The notes: generated by a model from the letters alone, not told the origin. DNA of 64,000 bases from Mycobacterium nebraskense (GCF_002102255.1 NZ_LQPH01000128.1:19836-83835), one strand, 5' to 3'; counted from the first letter of the stretch, positions 45,018-58,074 are shown. Numbers and translations: made by a program.

Positions 45018-46226
45018 ATGTCCGGGGTGTTTACGCGGCTGGTAGGCCAGGACGTGGTGACGGCCGAGCTGCTCGCCGCAGCCAGGGCCGCCCGCGGTGA
45101 GCTGGTTCACAGCGATGCGGGCGCCGGGACTATGACACATGCATGGCTGATCACGGGTCCGCCCGGATCGGGGCGCTCGGTCGCGGCGCTGTGCTTCGCG
45201 GCCGCGCTGCAGTGCACCTCCGACGGCGAACCGGGGTGCGGGCAATGCCGGGCCTGCACGACGACGATGGCCGGTACCCACTCCGACGTGCGCCGGGTGA
45301 TTCCCGAAGGGCTGTCGATCGGGGTGGACGAGATGCGCGCCATCGTGCAGATCGCCTCGCGGCGTCCGGCCACCGGGCACCGGCAGATCGTGGTGATCGA
45401 GGACGCCGACCGGCTGACCGAGGGCGCTGCCAACGCGCTGCTCAAGGTCGTCGAGGAGCCGCCGCCCTCGACGGTGTTCCTGTTGTGTGCGCCGTCGGTG
45501 GATCCCGAGGACATCGCCATCACGTTGCGTTCCCGCTGCCGGCACGTCGCGCTGGTCACCCCGCCGACCGAGGCGATCGCGCGCGTGCTGATCGACAGCG
45601 ACGGCCTGACGCCCGACACCGCGAACTGGGCGGCGTCGGTCAGCGGCGGTCACGTGGGCCGGGCGCGGCGGCTGGCCACCGATCCCGAGGCCCGGGAGCG
45701 CCGCGAGCGCGCGCTGGCGCTGGTGCGGGACGCCGCGACATCGTCGCGGGCCTACGCCGCCGCCGAGGAGCTGGTGGCCGCGGCCGAAGCCGAGGCCGTG
45801 GTGCTCACCGCGGACCGCGCCGAGGCCGAGACCGAAGAGCTGCGGACGGCCCTGGGCGCGGGCGGCACCGGCAAGGGCACCGCCGGCGCGATGCGTGGTG
45901 CCACGGGCGCGATGAAGGACCTCGAACGGCGGCAGAAGTCGCGTCAGACCCGGGCTTCGCGCGACGCCCTGGACCGGGCGCTGATCGACTTGGCGACGTA
46001 TTTCCGCGATGCGCTCATGGTGTCGGCGGGCGCGGGGTCGGTGCGGCCCAACCATCCGGACATGGCCGACCGGGTGGCGGCGCTGGCCGCCCATGCCCCG
46101 CCCCAGCGGCTGCTGCGCTGCATCGAGGCGGTCCTGGAGTGCCGCGAGGCGTTGGCGATCAACGTCAAGCCCAAGTTCGCGGTCGACGCCATGGTGGCCA
46201 CCTTTGGCCAGGAACTGCGCGATTGA
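45018..46226 (+). CDS. holB: DNA polymerase III subunit delta'
   Basis: A 402-residue clamp-loader subunit matching Rv3644c. The P loop is GPPGSGRS, with Arg instead of Lys, as expected for delta', which does not hydrolyse ATP. Zinc-type Cys occur in CTSDGEPGCGQCRAC, and SRC in TLRSRCRHV is the sensor-1 region. It loads the sliding clamp with tau/gamma and delta. TACTGT (45004-45009) lies 8 nt before the ATG; an in-frame GTG at 45015 is also possible. Confidence 0.93.
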   Translation: MSGVFTRLVGQDVVTAELLAAARAARGELVHSDAGAGTMTHAWLITGPPGSGRSVAALCFAAALQCTSDGEPGCGQCRACTTTMAGTHSDVRRVIPEGLSIGVDEMRAIVQIASRRPATGHRQIVVIEDADRLTEGAANALLKVVEEPPPSTVFLLCAPSVDPEDIAITLRSRCRHVALVTPPTEAIARVLIDSDGLTPDTANWAASVSGGHVGRARRLATDPEARERRERALALVRDAATSSRAYAAAEELVAAAEAEAVVLTADRAEAETEELRTALGAGGTGKGTAGAMRGATGAMKDLERRQKSRQTRASRDALDRALIDLATYFRDALMVSAGAGSVRPNHPDMADRVAALAAHAPPQRLLRCIEAVLECREALAINVKPKFAVDAMVATFGQELRD

Positions 46227-46280
46227 TTTCGTCGTGCCCGTCCCGCTGCCGTAGACTCGTGCCGCCCGGCGTGAGGGTAT

Positions 46281-46356
46281 GCCGCCTTAGCTCAGTCGGT
46301 AGAGCGATTCACTCGTAATGAATAGGTCGGGGGTTCGATTCCCCCAGGCGGCTCCA
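46281..46356 (+). tRNA. tRNA-Thr (anticodon CGT)
   Basis: Complete cloverleaf. Acceptor GCCGCCT (46281-46287) pairs with AGGCGGC (46346-46352); anticodon loop CTCGTAA; T loop TTCGATT; CCA is encoded (46354-46356). Reads threonine codon ACG. Confidence 0.97.
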
Positions 46357-46379
46357 TCGTTTTTCTGCCGGGCGCGCGG

Positions 46380-49098
<2,719 letters not shown>

Positions 49099-49147
49099 CT
49101 CCGCCGAGCGTGTACACACTGCGAAATTTCGGGGTTTTTCGCAGTGG

Positions 49148-49507
49148 CTACACGGTCGACGCAGAGTGAGGAGTTTCGGGCGCCTGGGCGCTCTCGAGCG
49201 CAAGGGCCCGGGCGAGGCGCGCGTAGCGCAGTTCCAGGTCCTTGAACCGCATGTAAGTGCTGAGCGTGGTGAAGCAGAACGCCATGATGAGCGCGTAGAG
49301 CATCAGGTCGGTGCCGCGGCGCACCCCGAACCATTGCGCCACGACCGTGGTGTCGTCGGGCCGCAGCACGGCATAGACGCCGGCCAGCACGAAGACGACG
49401 TAGCCGACCTTGACCCAGGCCCGGGATCGCGCGTTCCTGCGCGACCGCAGCAGGTAGACCAGCAGCGCGATGATCGACCCGATCAGCAGCACCTGGATCC
49501 AGTTCAT
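49148..49507 (-). CDS. DUF2304 membrane protein, PpgS partner (Rv3632-like)
   Basis: A 119-residue protein with three membrane helices (VLLIGSIIALLVYLL, VKVGYVVFVLAGVYAVL, LMLYALIMAFCFTTLS) and a coiled C-terminus (RFKDLELRYARLARAL). DUF2304 proteins sit beside family 2 glycosyltransferases; Rv3632 enhances PpgS activity. It follows ppgS by 13 bp and is surely co-expressed. Confidence 0.87.
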   Translation of the reverse strand: MNWIQVLLIGSIIALLVYLLRSRRNARSRAWVKVGYVVFVLAGVYAVLRPDDTTVVAQWFGVRRGTDLMLYALIMAFCFTTLSTYMRFKDLELRYARLARALALESAQAPETPHSASTV

Positions 49508-49520
49508 CTTTCAGTCCTTT

Positions 49521-50222
49521 TCATCTCGGAATCCTCCCTCGCAGGAACCCGTCGAAGATGATGTTGACGCCATTGAGGAGTGGCTGGCCCTTCGACTTCG
49601 AGTAATCGGTGTACAGCACCTCGACCGGTTGTTCGACGACGCGCCAATGGTTTTCGGTGATCAGCATGATGAACTCGTTGGCGTGGCTCATGCCGCTCAT
49701 GGTGATGTCCAGCCCGTCGGCGACCTTCTTGTTGAACACCCGCAGTCCATTGTTGGTGTCGGTCAAGCCAAGTCGGCGGCCGCGCCGGCTCAGCCGCGCC
49801 GCGGTCTGCAGCACCAGCCGCTTCACAAACGGGGGCCGGGCGCCGCCGTGCGCGCCGAACCGCGTCCCGATGACGACGTCGACGTCCTCCGCGCCCAGCC
49901 GGTCGACCATCGCGGCCAGATCCTTGACCCGATGCTGCCCGTCACCGTCGAACGTGGCGAACACCTGCGCCCCAGGTTGTTTGCGCGCGTACTCGACGCC
50001 GGTCTGGATGGCCGCACCCTGGCCCAGGTTGATCGGATGGCGCACCAGGTGGGCACCGGCCCGCCTGGCGATCTCGCCCGTGTCGTCGGTGCTGCCGTCG
50101 TCTACGCAGACGACGTTGTCGAAGATCGAGCGCACATCGGCGACCACCTCGCCGATGACGGAGGCTTCGTTGAAGGCGGGGATGACGATCCAGGCGCCCG
50201 AGTATTTGGGTTCGATGCCCAC
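49521..50222 (-). CDS. ppgS: polyprenyl-phosphate glycosyltransferase PpgS (GT2)
   Basis: A 233-residue family 2 glycosyltransferase matching Rv3631. CVDDGSTDDTG binds the nucleotide and TFDGDGQH holds the DxD metal site. In M. tuberculosis it makes polyprenyl-phospho-N-acetylgalactosamine, the donor for galactosamine on arabinogalactan. It lacks its own membrane helices and likely relies on the Rv3632-like protein. GTG at 50222; the flippase-like gene ends 14 bp upstream. Confidence 0.9.
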   Translation of the reverse strand: MGIEPKYSGAWIVIPAFNEASVIGEVVADVRSIFDNVVCVDDGSTDDTGEIARRAGAHLVRHPINLGQGAAIQTGVEYARKQPGAQVFATFDGDGQHRVKDLAAMVDRLGAEDVDVVIGTRFGAHGGARPPFVKRLVLQTAARLSRRGRRLGLTDTNNGLRVFNKKVADGLDITMSGMSHANEFIMLITENHWRVVEQPVEVLYTDYSKSKGQPLLNGVNIIFDGFLRGRIPR

Positions 50223-50236
50223 AAGGTTAGCCAGGA

Positions 50237-51517
50237 TCAGCCGGTCAAGCGCCCGGCGCGCGCGAGTGCCATCAGATGAACGCCGATTCCCACCACCGGA
50301 CCGCACAACAAGCCGACCACGGTCCGCGTCTGCAGCGGCAGCGGTAGCAGCAGCAGCAGTCCCGACGCCACCGTCGCCCCGACCCAGCCCAGCGAGTACG
50401 CCCGGTGGAGTGCCGCCGCTACCACTCCGGTGCCGGTCAGCGTCAGCATGGCGATCGCCACCGCTGCCGCCGTCAGCCAGGCCAGCAGCGCGCCGCTGGC
50501 CTGGTACTGCGGCCCGAAGGCCACCCGCAGCAGCCACGGGCCCACGACCCCGGCCGCCACCACCCCCACCGCGCCGATGCCGCCGATGATCCCGGCCGGG
50601 GCGATCAGGGCACGAACCCGGTCGGTGCGCGCGTCGACGAAATGCGCGATCAGGTTGCCCTGCATGGCCATCAGCGGCACCAGCAGCGGCGCCCGCGTCA
50701 GCGTCACGGCGAGGATGATCACCCCGCCTTCGGCTCCCAGCTCGTTACTGGTCAGCTTCAACAAGACGGGGAAGCCCATCACCAGGATCGCGTTCGCGCC
50801 GGCGGCGGTGATCGAATGGGCGGCCCCGCGCAGGAAGGTGGCCGCGCCACCGGGCGTCAGCAGGCGGGCGGCGGCCCGCGCCGACGGCGAGGCGACCAGC
50901 ATGATCACCCAGGCGACCGCGCCCGCGACCGTGGCCCACAGGAAGCCGACCAGGCGCCACCCGAGTACGACGGTGGCCGCGGCGACCGTCACCCGGATGA
51001 CCGCGTCGGTCACCATCAGCGCCCCGTACCCGGTCCACCGATCGGTGCCGGCCAGCATGCCCAGCAGGGTGGCGTGCACGCAGAACCCGGCCAGCCCGAC
51101 GCTGAGCAGCGCGACCGACAGCCACCGTTGCTCGACGAATACCCGCCCGCTCCACAGCGGCGAGCTGCCGGCGATCACGACGGCCGCGCCCACGCCGACC
51201 AGCATGGCGACCCGCAGCGGGTGGGTTTGTGGTTGGTCAACCGGTAAGGCCGCCGAGACGTGCCGGGTCGAGCGGACCTCCCGGGTGGTCTCCTGTAGCA
51301 GCCCGAAAGCGGCGCCGGTCGCCAGGCCGAACGCCCCCCAGAACACCCCGAATACCGAAAAGCCGCCCGGCGCCAGGTCACGGGCGGCCAGGTAGATCAC
51401 CGCGTAACCGCACAGGGCGGTGAGCGCTGTTGCCGTGGCGACCCGGGCCACGCTGCCGCGCGTGATCGGACCGGCGCCGGTGGAGGCTTGGGTACCGCCG
51501 ACTTCGGGCATCGCCAC
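50237..51517 (-). CDS. polysaccharide flippase-like membrane protein (Rv3630-like)
   Basis: A 426-residue protein with about 12 membrane helices, resembling MATE/Wzx-type exporters of lipid-linked saccharides. As first gene of a three-gene operon with ppgS and its partner, it may flip the polyprenyl-phosphate sugar across the membrane; this is inferred from context. GTG at 51517 has TATTTT (51529-51524) ending 6 nt upstream; an in-frame ATG follows at 51511. Confidence 0.82.
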   Translation of the reverse strand: MAMPEVGGTQASTGAGPITRGSVARVATATALTALCGYAVIYLAARDLAPGGFSVFGVFWGAFGLATGAAFGLLQETTREVRSTRHVSAALPVDQPQTHPLRVAMLVGVGAAVVIAGSSPLWSGRVFVEQRWLSVALLSVGLAGFCVHATLLGMLAGTDRWTGYGALMVTDAVIRVTVAAATVVLGWRLVGFLWATVAGAVAWVIMLVASPSARAAARLLTPGGAATFLRGAAHSITAAGANAILVMGFPVLLKLTSNELGAEGGVIILAVTLTRAPLLVPLMAMQGNLIAHFVDARTDRVRALIAPAGIIGGIGAVGVVAAGVVGPWLLRVAFGPQYQASGALLAWLTAAAVAIAMLTLTGTGVVAAALHRAYSLGWVGATVASGLLLLLPLPLQTRTVVGLLCGPVVGIGVHLMALARAGRLTG

Positions 51518-51600
51518 AATCTGAAAATAGTAAGTCCCGTGGACACCGGTCTGCGGCGGCGACCGGGGTTCGCTATCGTGAGCGGCTGTCGGAAAGGACC

Positions 51601-52686
51601 TTGGCCGCCTTGCGCATCTTCGGGATCTCGCTGTTGCTCACCGTGGCGGCCCTTGCGCTCGGATACGCCCACGGCGGGCTCAATGCACTGCTTCTGCTGT
51701 TAGCCCTGGCGCTGCTCGAGATCTCGCTATCGTTCGACAACGCCATCATCAACGCCGCCATCCTCAAGCAGATGAGCCCGTTCTGGCGGCAGATGTTTCT
51801 GACCGTAGGGATTCTCATCGCGGTGTTCGGCATGCGGCTGCTCTTCCCGCTGCTGATCGTGTGGGTGACCGCGGGCCTCGATCCGGTCCGGGCGATGGAG
51901 TTGGCCCTGCATCCCCCGCCGCACGGCGCGCTGGAATTCCCCGACGGCTCGCCCAGCTATGAAAAGCTGATCGTCGCCGCGCATCCGCAGATCGCCGCAT
52001 TCGGCGGGACGTTCCTGTTGATGCTGTTTCTGGATTTCGTGTTCCACGACCGAGATATCAAGTGGCTCAAGTGGATTGAGATCCCGTTCGCCCGCATCGG
52101 GCGGCTGGGTCAGCTGCCGGTGGCGGTGACCGCCGTCGTGCTGATCCTCGTCGGTACGGGGCTGACGCACTCCGGCGACGAGGGCGCGACCGTGCTGACC
52201 GCCGGGCTGCTGGGTCTGGTGACGTACTTGGTCGTCAACGGGCTGAGCCGGGCGTTCCGGCCACCGGACCTCGACGCCGTGTCGGCCGGCAAGGCGGTCG
52301 GCAAGGCCGGCCTGACCCTGTTCCTTTATCTCGAGGTTCTCGATGCCGCTTTCTCGTTCGACGGGGTCACCGGCGCCTTCGCGATCACCTCGGACCCGAT
52401 CGTCATCGCATTGGGGCTCGGACTGGTGGGCTCGATGTTCGTCCGGTCTATCACGATCTTCCTGGTGAAGCAGGATGCGCTGGACCGCTACGTGTACCTG
52501 GAGCACGGCGCGCATTGGGCGATCGGGGTGCTGGCGGTGATCATGCTGGTGTCGATCGAACCGCGATTCGAGGTCCCCGACCCGGTCACCGCCTCGGTGG
52601 GGGTGGTGTTCATCGGGGCGGCGCTGGGCTGGAGCGTGCTCCGCAATCGGCGCCACGCCAAGGCCGCCGCGTCGTCGGCGGTTTAG
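51601..52686 (+). CDS. TerC/DUF475 family membrane protein (Rv3629c-like)
   Basis: A 361-residue protein with about nine membrane helices. Two halves each carry an acidic SFD motif (LEISLSFDNAIINAA and LEVLDAAFSFDGVTGAF), the mark of TerC-like ion transporters, some of which export manganese for secreted enzymes. Substrate unknown here; no Mn riboswitch was recognised upstream. TTG at 51601 follows GAAAGGA. Its stop overlaps the next, convergent gene by 4 bp. Confidence 0.86.
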   Translation: MAALRIFGISLLLTVAALALGYAHGGLNALLLLLALALLEISLSFDNAIINAAILKQMSPFWRQMFLTVGILIAVFGMRLLFPLLIVWVTAGLDPVRAMELALHPPPHGALEFPDGSPSYEKLIVAAHPQIAAFGGTFLLMLFLDFVFHDRDIKWLKWIEIPFARIGRLGQLPVAVTAVVLILVGTGLTHSGDEGATVLTAGLLGLVTYLVVNGLSRAFRPPDLDAVSAGKAVGKAGLTLFLYLEVLDAAFSFDGVTGAFAITSDPIVIALGLGLVGSMFVRSITIFLVKQDALDRYVYLEHGAHWAIGVLAVIMLVSIEPRFEVPDPVTASVGVVFIGAALGWSVLRNRRHAKAAASSAV

Positions 52687-53375
52687 GCCTCAATCTGGCC
52701 GGCGATGCGCCGTTCGATGCCGGCCCTCGCGGTGGCCGGCAGCACGATCAGTCCGTCGAGTTCCCTGCTCGCCCGCGCGTAGGCATTCTGTCGTTCCTCG
52801 CGGGTGGCCGCGTCGTCCTGCGCCAAGTGCAGCAAGCTTTGGGCCCGTGCCATCCGTTGTTGCTCGTCCGCCGAGAAATCGCTGCGTCGCCGGCGAATCG
52901 CCTCGGCCTCGGCGATCTCGAACGCACTGATGTACTCGTGGACGGCGTCGCGGTATTCCACCAACGCATCCCGGTTGCCGACCAGGCCCTCGGGCGGTTC
53001 CGGTCGCAGCAGGTCCGCGTGCCGCTTCGCCCGATGGAACGCGATGGTCAGCGGAGCTCGCATATCGGTCATCATCGGGAAGTCCAGTAATCGCGCGATA
53101 TCGACTTCATAGTCGAACCACCGGGCGTCGGTACGATCGTGCGCCTCAACGAGTTTGGCGATCTCTCGCCGGTCGCTTTCCTCGTTGGTCCGCACCCGGC
53201 CCGACGCCTCGGCCACCGCGATCTTGGCTTGCTGCTTCAGCCGATACCGTTCCAGCCGACGCTCGGCCCGGCGCTCGTTCGCGGCGGCAATGGCCCGAAG
53301 GCCCCCGCCGATCGCACCGCCCAGCGGAAAAACCAGCCACCAGAAATTGGAGGCGAAATGCAGCACCGGGGTCAC
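52683..53375 (-). CDS. hypothetical membrane-anchored coiled-coil protein
   Basis: A 230-residue protein with one N-terminal membrane segment (FWWLVFPLGGAIGGGLRAI) and a long charged helical region (about 33-75: ANERRAERRLERYRLKQQAK onward). The rest is helical with acidic and basic heptads. No known domain or catalytic motif is recognised. GTG at 53375. It is not in the order I recall for M. tuberculosis and may be a clade-specific gene. Confidence 0.65.
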   Translation of the reverse strand: MTPVLHFASNFWWLVFPLGGAIGGGLRAIAAANERRAERRLERYRLKQQAKIAVAEASGRVRTNEESDRREIAKLVEAHDRTDARWFDYEVDIARLLDFPMMTDMRAPLTIAFHRAKRHADLLRPEPPEGLVGNRDALVEYRDAVHEYISAFEIAEAEAIRRRRSDFSADEQQRMARAQSLLHLAQDDAATREERQNAYARASRELDGLIVLPATARAGIERRIAGQIEA

Positions 53376-53432
53376 ATCGCCAGGATGCCACCGGAGATCG
53401 GCGTGCGGTTACGCCACGAGCGTCACCGCACG

Positions 53433-53921
53433 TCAGTGCCCGCCTGACTTGAACCGCTCCACCGAACGCTGTACCTCCGCTTCGGCTGCGGCGCGATCAG
53501 CCCAGTCGGCCGCCTTGACGAACTTGCCCGGCTCCAGCGCCTTGTACTGCGAGAAAAAGTGCTTGATCACATCCAGTTCGTGCTCCGGCACGTCGCCGAT
53601 GTCCTGGATGTGGTCCCATCGGTGGTCGCCGGCCGGCACGCACAGCACCTTGTCGTCGCCGCCGGCCTCGTCGACCATCCGGAACATGCCCACCGGGCGC
53701 GCCTCCACGATCACGCCGGGGAACACCGACTCCGGCAGCAGCACCATCGCGTCCAGCGGGTCACCGTCCTCACCCAGGGTGTCCTCGATGAAGCCGTAGT
53801 CAGCGGGATAGGCCATCGTGGTGTAGAGGTAGCGGTCCAGACGCACCCGGCCCGTCTCGTGATCCACCTCGTACTTGTTGCGCTGGCCCTTCGGAATCTC
53901 GATGGTCACGTCGAATTGCAC
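53433..53921 (-). CDS. ppa: inorganic pyrophosphatase
   Basis: A 162-residue family I pyrophosphatase matching Rv3628. The signature DGDPLDAMV supplies metal-binding Asp residues, and [11 protein letters not shown] and KKVLC-like [14 protein letters not shown] complete the site. It hydrolyses pyrophosphate and drives biosynthesis. An AAGGAG site precedes the ATG. It is divergent from dacB. Confidence 0.97.
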   Translation of the reverse strand: MQFDVTIEIPKGQRNKYEVDHETGRVRLDRYLYTTMAYPADYGFIEDTLGEDGDPLDAMVLLPESVFPGVIVEARPVGMFRMVDEAGGDDKVLCVPAGDHRWDHIQDIGDVPEHELDVIKHFFSQYKALEPGKFVKAADWADRAAAEAEVQRSVERFKSGGH

Positions 53922-54034
53922 TCTGCGCTCCTTAGATCTGGGCGGTTCGCGGTGGTCCGTTTGCGTCGGGGATCACCCTAGTCGAGGCCATTGCGGCGGA
54001 TTCGGCAGAATGGGCTCAGACAGTCAGGAGAGCG

Positions 54035-55420
54035 ATGGGTCCCACTCGCTGGCAAAAATCCACCCAAGTGTTCGTCGGGTTGGCCGTGCTGGCGTTTGTC
54101 GCCGCCGTGGTGGCGGCGGCGACGTTTTTCACCTCGGTGGGGCACGGCGGCAACAGCTCGCACGCCCCGATACCGCCCCCGCACGCGCCGACGGTCAAAC
54201 CGGGCATGGTCCCGGTCAGCGACACCGCGGAGACGCCCAGCCCGGCAGGGGTGGCGGCCGCACTGGCGGCGGTGGTGGCCGACCCGAATCTGGGCAGGTT
54301 GGGTGCGCGAGTCACCGACGCCATCACCGGAAAAGAGCTCTGGCAGGTGGCAGACGACATGCCGCTGGTGCCGGCGTCGACCAACAAAGTGCTGACGGCG
54401 GCCGCGGCCCTGCTGACCCTGGACCATCAGGCGCGGATCAGCACGCGGGTGGTGGCCGGCAGCCAGAACGCCCAAGGCCCCGTCGTGCTCGTCGGCGCCG
54501 GCGACCCGGTGTTGTCGGCGGCGCCGCCCGGCGTGGACACCTGGTACCGCGGGTCGGCCCGGCTCAGCGACCTCGTCGAGCAGATCCGCCGCAGCGGTGT
54601 GACACCGACCGCGGTGCAGGTGGACACGTCGGCGTTCAGCGGGCCGACGATGGCGCAGGGCTGGGATGTGGCCGATGTCGACAACGGCGACATCGCGCCG
54701 ATCGAGTCGGTGATGATCGACGCCGGCCGCATCCAGCCGACCACCGTCAACTCCCGGCGGTCCCGGACCCCGGCGCTGGATACCGGGCGGGAGTTGGCCA
54801 AGGCGCTGGGCCTGGATCCCGCCGCGGTGACGATCGCGACGGCGCCGTCGGGAGCGCGGCAGCTGGCCGTTGTGCAGTCGGCACCATTGGTCCAGCGGCT
54901 GTCCGAGATGATGGACCACTCCGACAACGTGATGGCGGAATGCATCGCCCGCGAGGTGGCGGCCGCGATCAACCGGCCGCGCAGCTTCGCCGGTGCGGCC
55001 GACGCGGTGACCAACCGGTTGGGCACCGCGCACGTCGACACCGGGGGCGCCGCGCTGATGGACTCCAGCGGGCTTTCCGTCGACGACCGGTTGACCGCCA
55101 AGACGCTCGACGGTGTGCTGCAGGCCGCCGCCGGACCCGACCAGCCGGCGCTGCGCGCGCTGCTGGACCTGCTCCCGATCGCCGCCGGCAGCGGGACGCT
55201 GGGCGACCGTTTCACCGACGCGGCCTCCAATCAGGGGCCGGCCGGCTGGCTGCGCGCCAAGACCGGATCGCTGACCGCCGTCAACGCCCTGGCCGGGGTG
55301 CTCACCGACCGCAGCGGACGGGTGCTCACGTTCGCCTTCATCTCCAACGCCGCCGGCCCGAACGGCCGCAACGTGATGGACGCCCTGGCCACCAAGCTCT
55401 GGTCGTGTGGGTGCTCATGA
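54035..55420 (+). CDS. dacB: D-alanyl-D-alanine carboxypeptidase/endopeptidase DacB
   Basis: A 461-residue class C penicillin-binding protein (peptidase S13) matching Rv3627c. One N-terminal helix (about 10-32) and a Pro-rich linker lead to the periplasmic domain with Ser115-TNK118, HSDN (SxN motif) and AKTGSL (KTG motif). It trims peptidoglycan stem peptides. AGGAG precedes the ATG, and the stop overlaps the next gene by 4 bp. Confidence 0.92.
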   Translation: MGPTRWQKSTQVFVGLAVLAFVAAVVAAATFFTSVGHGGNSSHAPIPPPHAPTVKPGMVPVSDTAETPSPAGVAAALAAVVADPNLGRLGARVTDAITGKELWQVADDMPLVPASTNKVLTAAAALLTLDHQARISTRVVAGSQNAQGPVVLVGAGDPVLSAAPPGVDTWYRGSARLSDLVEQIRRSGVTPTAVQVDTSAFSGPTMAQGWDVADVDNGDIAPIESVMIDAGRIQPTTVNSRRSRTPALDTGRELAKALGLDPAAVTIATAPSGARQLAVVQSAPLVQRLSEMMDHSDNVMAECIAREVAAAINRPRSFAGAADAVTNRLGTAHVDTGGAALMDSSGLSVDDRLTAKTLDGVLQAAAGPDQPALRALLDLLPIAAGSGTLGDRFTDAASNQGPAGWLRAKTGSLTAVNALAGVLTDRSGRVLTFAFISNAAGPNGRNVMDALATKLWSCGCS

Positions 55421-56463
55421 GCGCGCCCTCGGAGCTCACCCTCGGTACCGCCGTCGACTGGGGATTCGCCGCCACGGTCGGCCAGCGGCTGGCCCGCCCG
55501 GGCCCGCCGTCCAGCGAATACACCCGGCGCCAGGTGATCGACGAGCTCACCCGTTCGGCCGCCAAGGCCGAACCGCCGGTGCGTGAGGTCACGGGCCTGG
55601 TCACCGGCGGCGCAGTGCCCGCCGCCCGTATCGTCGACCGCCTGGAATGGATCGGCGCGGCGGCCGAGTCGATGCGGGTGATGATGAACGGGGCCGAGAA
55701 GCCGCGGGGATTCTTCACGGGCCGAGTCACCGGCGCGCAGACGGGGGCCGTGCTGGCGTTCGTGTCGGCCGGCATCCTCGGTCAGTACGACCCCTTCGCA
55801 GAAGCAAAAGAGGGCTGTCTGCTGCTGGTGTATCCGAACGTCATCGCCGTCGAGCGGCAACTGCGGGTCGAGCCCTCCGACTTCCGGTTGTGGGTCTGCC
55901 TGCACGAGGTGACCCACCGGGTGCAGTTCACCGCCAACCCGTGGTTGTCCGAGTACATGACCCAGGCCCTGGCGCTGTTGACGCGCGACGCCGGTGAAGA
56001 CGTCACTCAGGTGGCGAGCCGGCTCGCCGATTACGTGCGCAACCGGGGCAACGGGGCGGCGGATGGCAGCTCGTCGGGAATCGTCGGTCTGGTGCGCGCG
56101 GTGCAGTCCGAGCCCCAACGGCAGGCCCTCGATCAGCTGCTGGTGCTCGGCACGCTGCTGGAGGGCCACGCCGACCACGTGATGGATGCCGTCGGGCCGA
56201 TGGTGGTGCCGTCGGTGACCACCATCCGCCGTCGATTCGACGAGCGCCGCAATCGCAAGCAACCGCCGCTACAACGCCTGCTGCGCGCGCTGCTGGGCCT
56301 CGACGCCAAGCTCAGCCAATACACGCGCGGCAAGGCCTTCGTCGACCACGTGGTGGGGCTTGTCGGAATGGAGCGGTTCAACGCCATCTGGACCGGCCCC
56401 GAGACGCTGCCCCTACCCACCGAGATCGAGGAACCACAGCGATGGATCGACAGGGTGCTGTAG
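55417..56463 (+). CDS. zincin-like metallopeptidase family protein (F420-associated, Rv3626c-like)
   Basis: A 348-residue protein of the actinobacterial zincin_2/'coenzyme F420 biosynthesis-associated' family. HEVTH (163-167) gives the zinc His pair and catalytic Glu; EGHADHVMD later offers the third ligand. Real function is unknown despite the name. ATG at 55417 overlaps the dacB stop; the 3' end overlaps tilS by 22 bp. Confidence 0.86.
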   Translation: MSAPSELTLGTAVDWGFAATVGQRLARPGPPSSEYTRRQVIDELTRSAAKAEPPVREVTGLVTGGAVPAARIVDRLEWIGAAAESMRVMMNGAEKPRGFFTGRVTGAQTGAVLAFVSAGILGQYDPFAEAKEGCLLLVYPNVIAVERQLRVEPSDFRLWVCLHEVTHRVQFTANPWLSEYMTQALALLTRDAGEDVTQVASRLADYVRNRGNGAADGSSSGIVGLVRAVQSEPQRQALDQLLVLGTLLEGHADHVMDAVGPMVVPSVTTIRRRFDERRNRKQPPLQRLLRALLGLDAKLSQYTRGKAFVDHVVGLVGMERFNAIWTGPETLPLPTEIEEPQRWIDRVL

Positions 56464-57404
56464 GGCAGCTGCGCGCGGCTGTCGAGGAATTCATCAAGAC
56501 ACATGTCGCCACGGCCGAAGAATGGTGCGTTGCGCTGTCCGGCGGTCCGGATTCCCTCGCCCTCACGGCGGTGGCGGCACAGCTGCGGCCCACCACCGCC
56601 GTGATCGTCGATCACGGCCTGCAACCCGATTCCGCCGCCGTCGCCGAAACCGCCCGGGCGCAGGCCGTCACCTTGGGATGCGTTGCGGCACAAGTCGTTC
56701 GCGTGCACGTGGGCAACGAAGGCGGCCCCGAGGCCGCCGCGCGCGCTGCCCGCTATGCCGCGTTGAGCGCGTACCACGGCGGACCGGTGCTGCTGGGCCA
56801 CACGCTCGACGACCAGGCGGAGACCGTGCTGCTGGGGCTGGGCCGCGGGTCGGGCGTGCGCTCGATCGCCGGGATGCGCCCCTACGACCCGCCGTGGGGC
56901 AGGCCGCTGTTGGGTGTGCGGCGCACCGCGACCCACGCCGCCTGCCGGGAGCTCGGCCTGACCGCCTGGGAGGATCCGCACAACACGGACCGCCGCTTCA
57001 CCCGGACCCGGCTGCGCCTCGAGGTGCTGCCGCTGCTGGAAGACGTGCTGGGCGGCGGGGTGGCCGAGGCGCTGGCCCGCACGGCGACGGCGTTGCGGGA
57101 GGACACCGAACTGATCGACACGCTCGCCGCCCGGGCACTGCCCGAGGCGAAGGTGGGCGCGGGGTTGCAGACGCAGGCCCTGGCCGCGCTGGCCGCCCCG
57201 GTGCGGCGCCGGGTGATCCGCGCCTGGCTCTTGACGGGCGGCGCAACAAGCCTGACCGACAAGCAGATCCGCGGCGTCGACGCGCTCGTTACCGCCTGGC
57301 GCGGGCAGGGCGGGGTGGCGGTCGGGTCCGCACTGCGCGACGAGCGGTTGGTCGCCGGGCGGCGCGACGGCGTACTTACCCTGTGGCGCGAACCCGTTCG
57401 ATAG
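56442..57404 (+). CDS. tilS: tRNA(Ile)-lysidine synthase
   Basis: A 320-residue N-type ATP pyrophosphatase matching Rv3625c. The PP loop is SGGPDS (33-38). It converts the wobble C of the minor tRNA-Ile(CAU) to lysidine so AUA is read as Ile; essential. Shorter than E. coli TilS, as in most actinobacteria. It starts inside the zincin gene. Confidence 0.93.
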   Translation: MDRQGAVGQLRAAVEEFIKTHVATAEEWCVALSGGPDSLALTAVAAQLRPTTAVIVDHGLQPDSAAVAETARAQAVTLGCVAAQVVRVHVGNEGGPEAAARAARYAALSAYHGGPVLLGHTLDDQAETVLLGLGRGSGVRSIAGMRPYDPPWGRPLLGVRRTATHAACRELGLTAWEDPHNTDRRFTRTRLRLEVLPLLEDVLGGGVAEALARTATALREDTELIDTLAARALPEAKVGAGLQTQALAALAAPVRRRVIRAWLLTGGATSLTDKQIRGVDALVTAWRGQGGVAVGSALRDERLVAGRRDGVLTLWREPVR

Positions 57405-57460
57405 GCGCAATACCGGGGTCGCCGTTGGTTATTCGGCCGTCGGCGTGGCACTCTGTGGGC

Positions 57461-58066
57461 GTGGCCCAGATCTCCTCGGCGATCACCCCCGCTCAGCCCG
57501 TGGAGCTGTACCCGGGGGACATCAAGTCAGTGCTGCTTACTGCCGAGCAGATCCAGGCGCGAATCGCCGAACTCGGCGAAGAGATTGGTGGGCAATACCG
57601 CGACGTCATGACCCAGTCCGGCCAGGATCTGCTGCTGATCACCGTTCTCAAGGGCGCCGTGATCTTTGTCACCGATCTGGCCCGGGCGATTCCGGTGCCC
57701 ACCCAGTTCGAGTTCATGGCCGTCAGCTCCTACGGGTCCTCGACGTCGTCGTCGGGTGTGGTGCGGATCCTCAAGGACCTGGACCGCGACATCCAGGGCC
57801 GCGACGTGCTGATCGTCGAGGACGTCGTCGACTCGGGCCTGACCCTGTCGTGGCTGCTGCGCAACCTCACCAGCCGCCATCCGCGTTCGCTGCGGGTGTG
57901 CACGCTGCTGCGCAAGCCCGACGCGAAGGGCGCCAACGTCGACATCGCCTATGTGGGCTTCGACATCCCGAACGATTTCGTCGTGGGCTACGGGCTGGAC
58001 TACGACGAGCGCTACCGCGACCTTTCCTACATCGGCACCCTGGACCCCAGGGTCTACCAGCAGTAG
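57461..58066 (+). CDS. hpt: hypoxanthine-guanine phosphoribosyltransferase
   Basis: A 201-residue purine-salvage enzyme matching Rv3624c. The PRPP motif is [13 protein letters not shown], and [11 protein letters not shown] is the flexible loop. It makes IMP and GMP from bases and PRPP. GTG at 57461 gives a normal length; GTG at 57455 is equally possible. The tilS-hpt pairing is widespread in bacteria. Confidence 0.93.
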   Translation: MAQISSAITPAQPVELYPGDIKSVLLTAEQIQARIAELGEEIGGQYRDVMTQSGQDLLLITVLKGAVIFVTDLARAIPVPTQFEFMAVSSYGSSTSSSGVVRILKDLDRDIQGRDVLIVEDVVDSGLTLSWLLRNLTSRHPRSLRVCTLLRKPDAKGANVDIAYVGFDIPNDFVVGYGLDYDERYRDLSYIGTLDPRVYQQ

Positions 58067-58074
58067 ATCCGGCC

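Noticed and set aside
51535..51600. Possible Mn riboswitch (yybP-ykoY) before the TerC-like gene
   Set aside because: The space is about 80 bp and lacks the conserved riboswitch loops.
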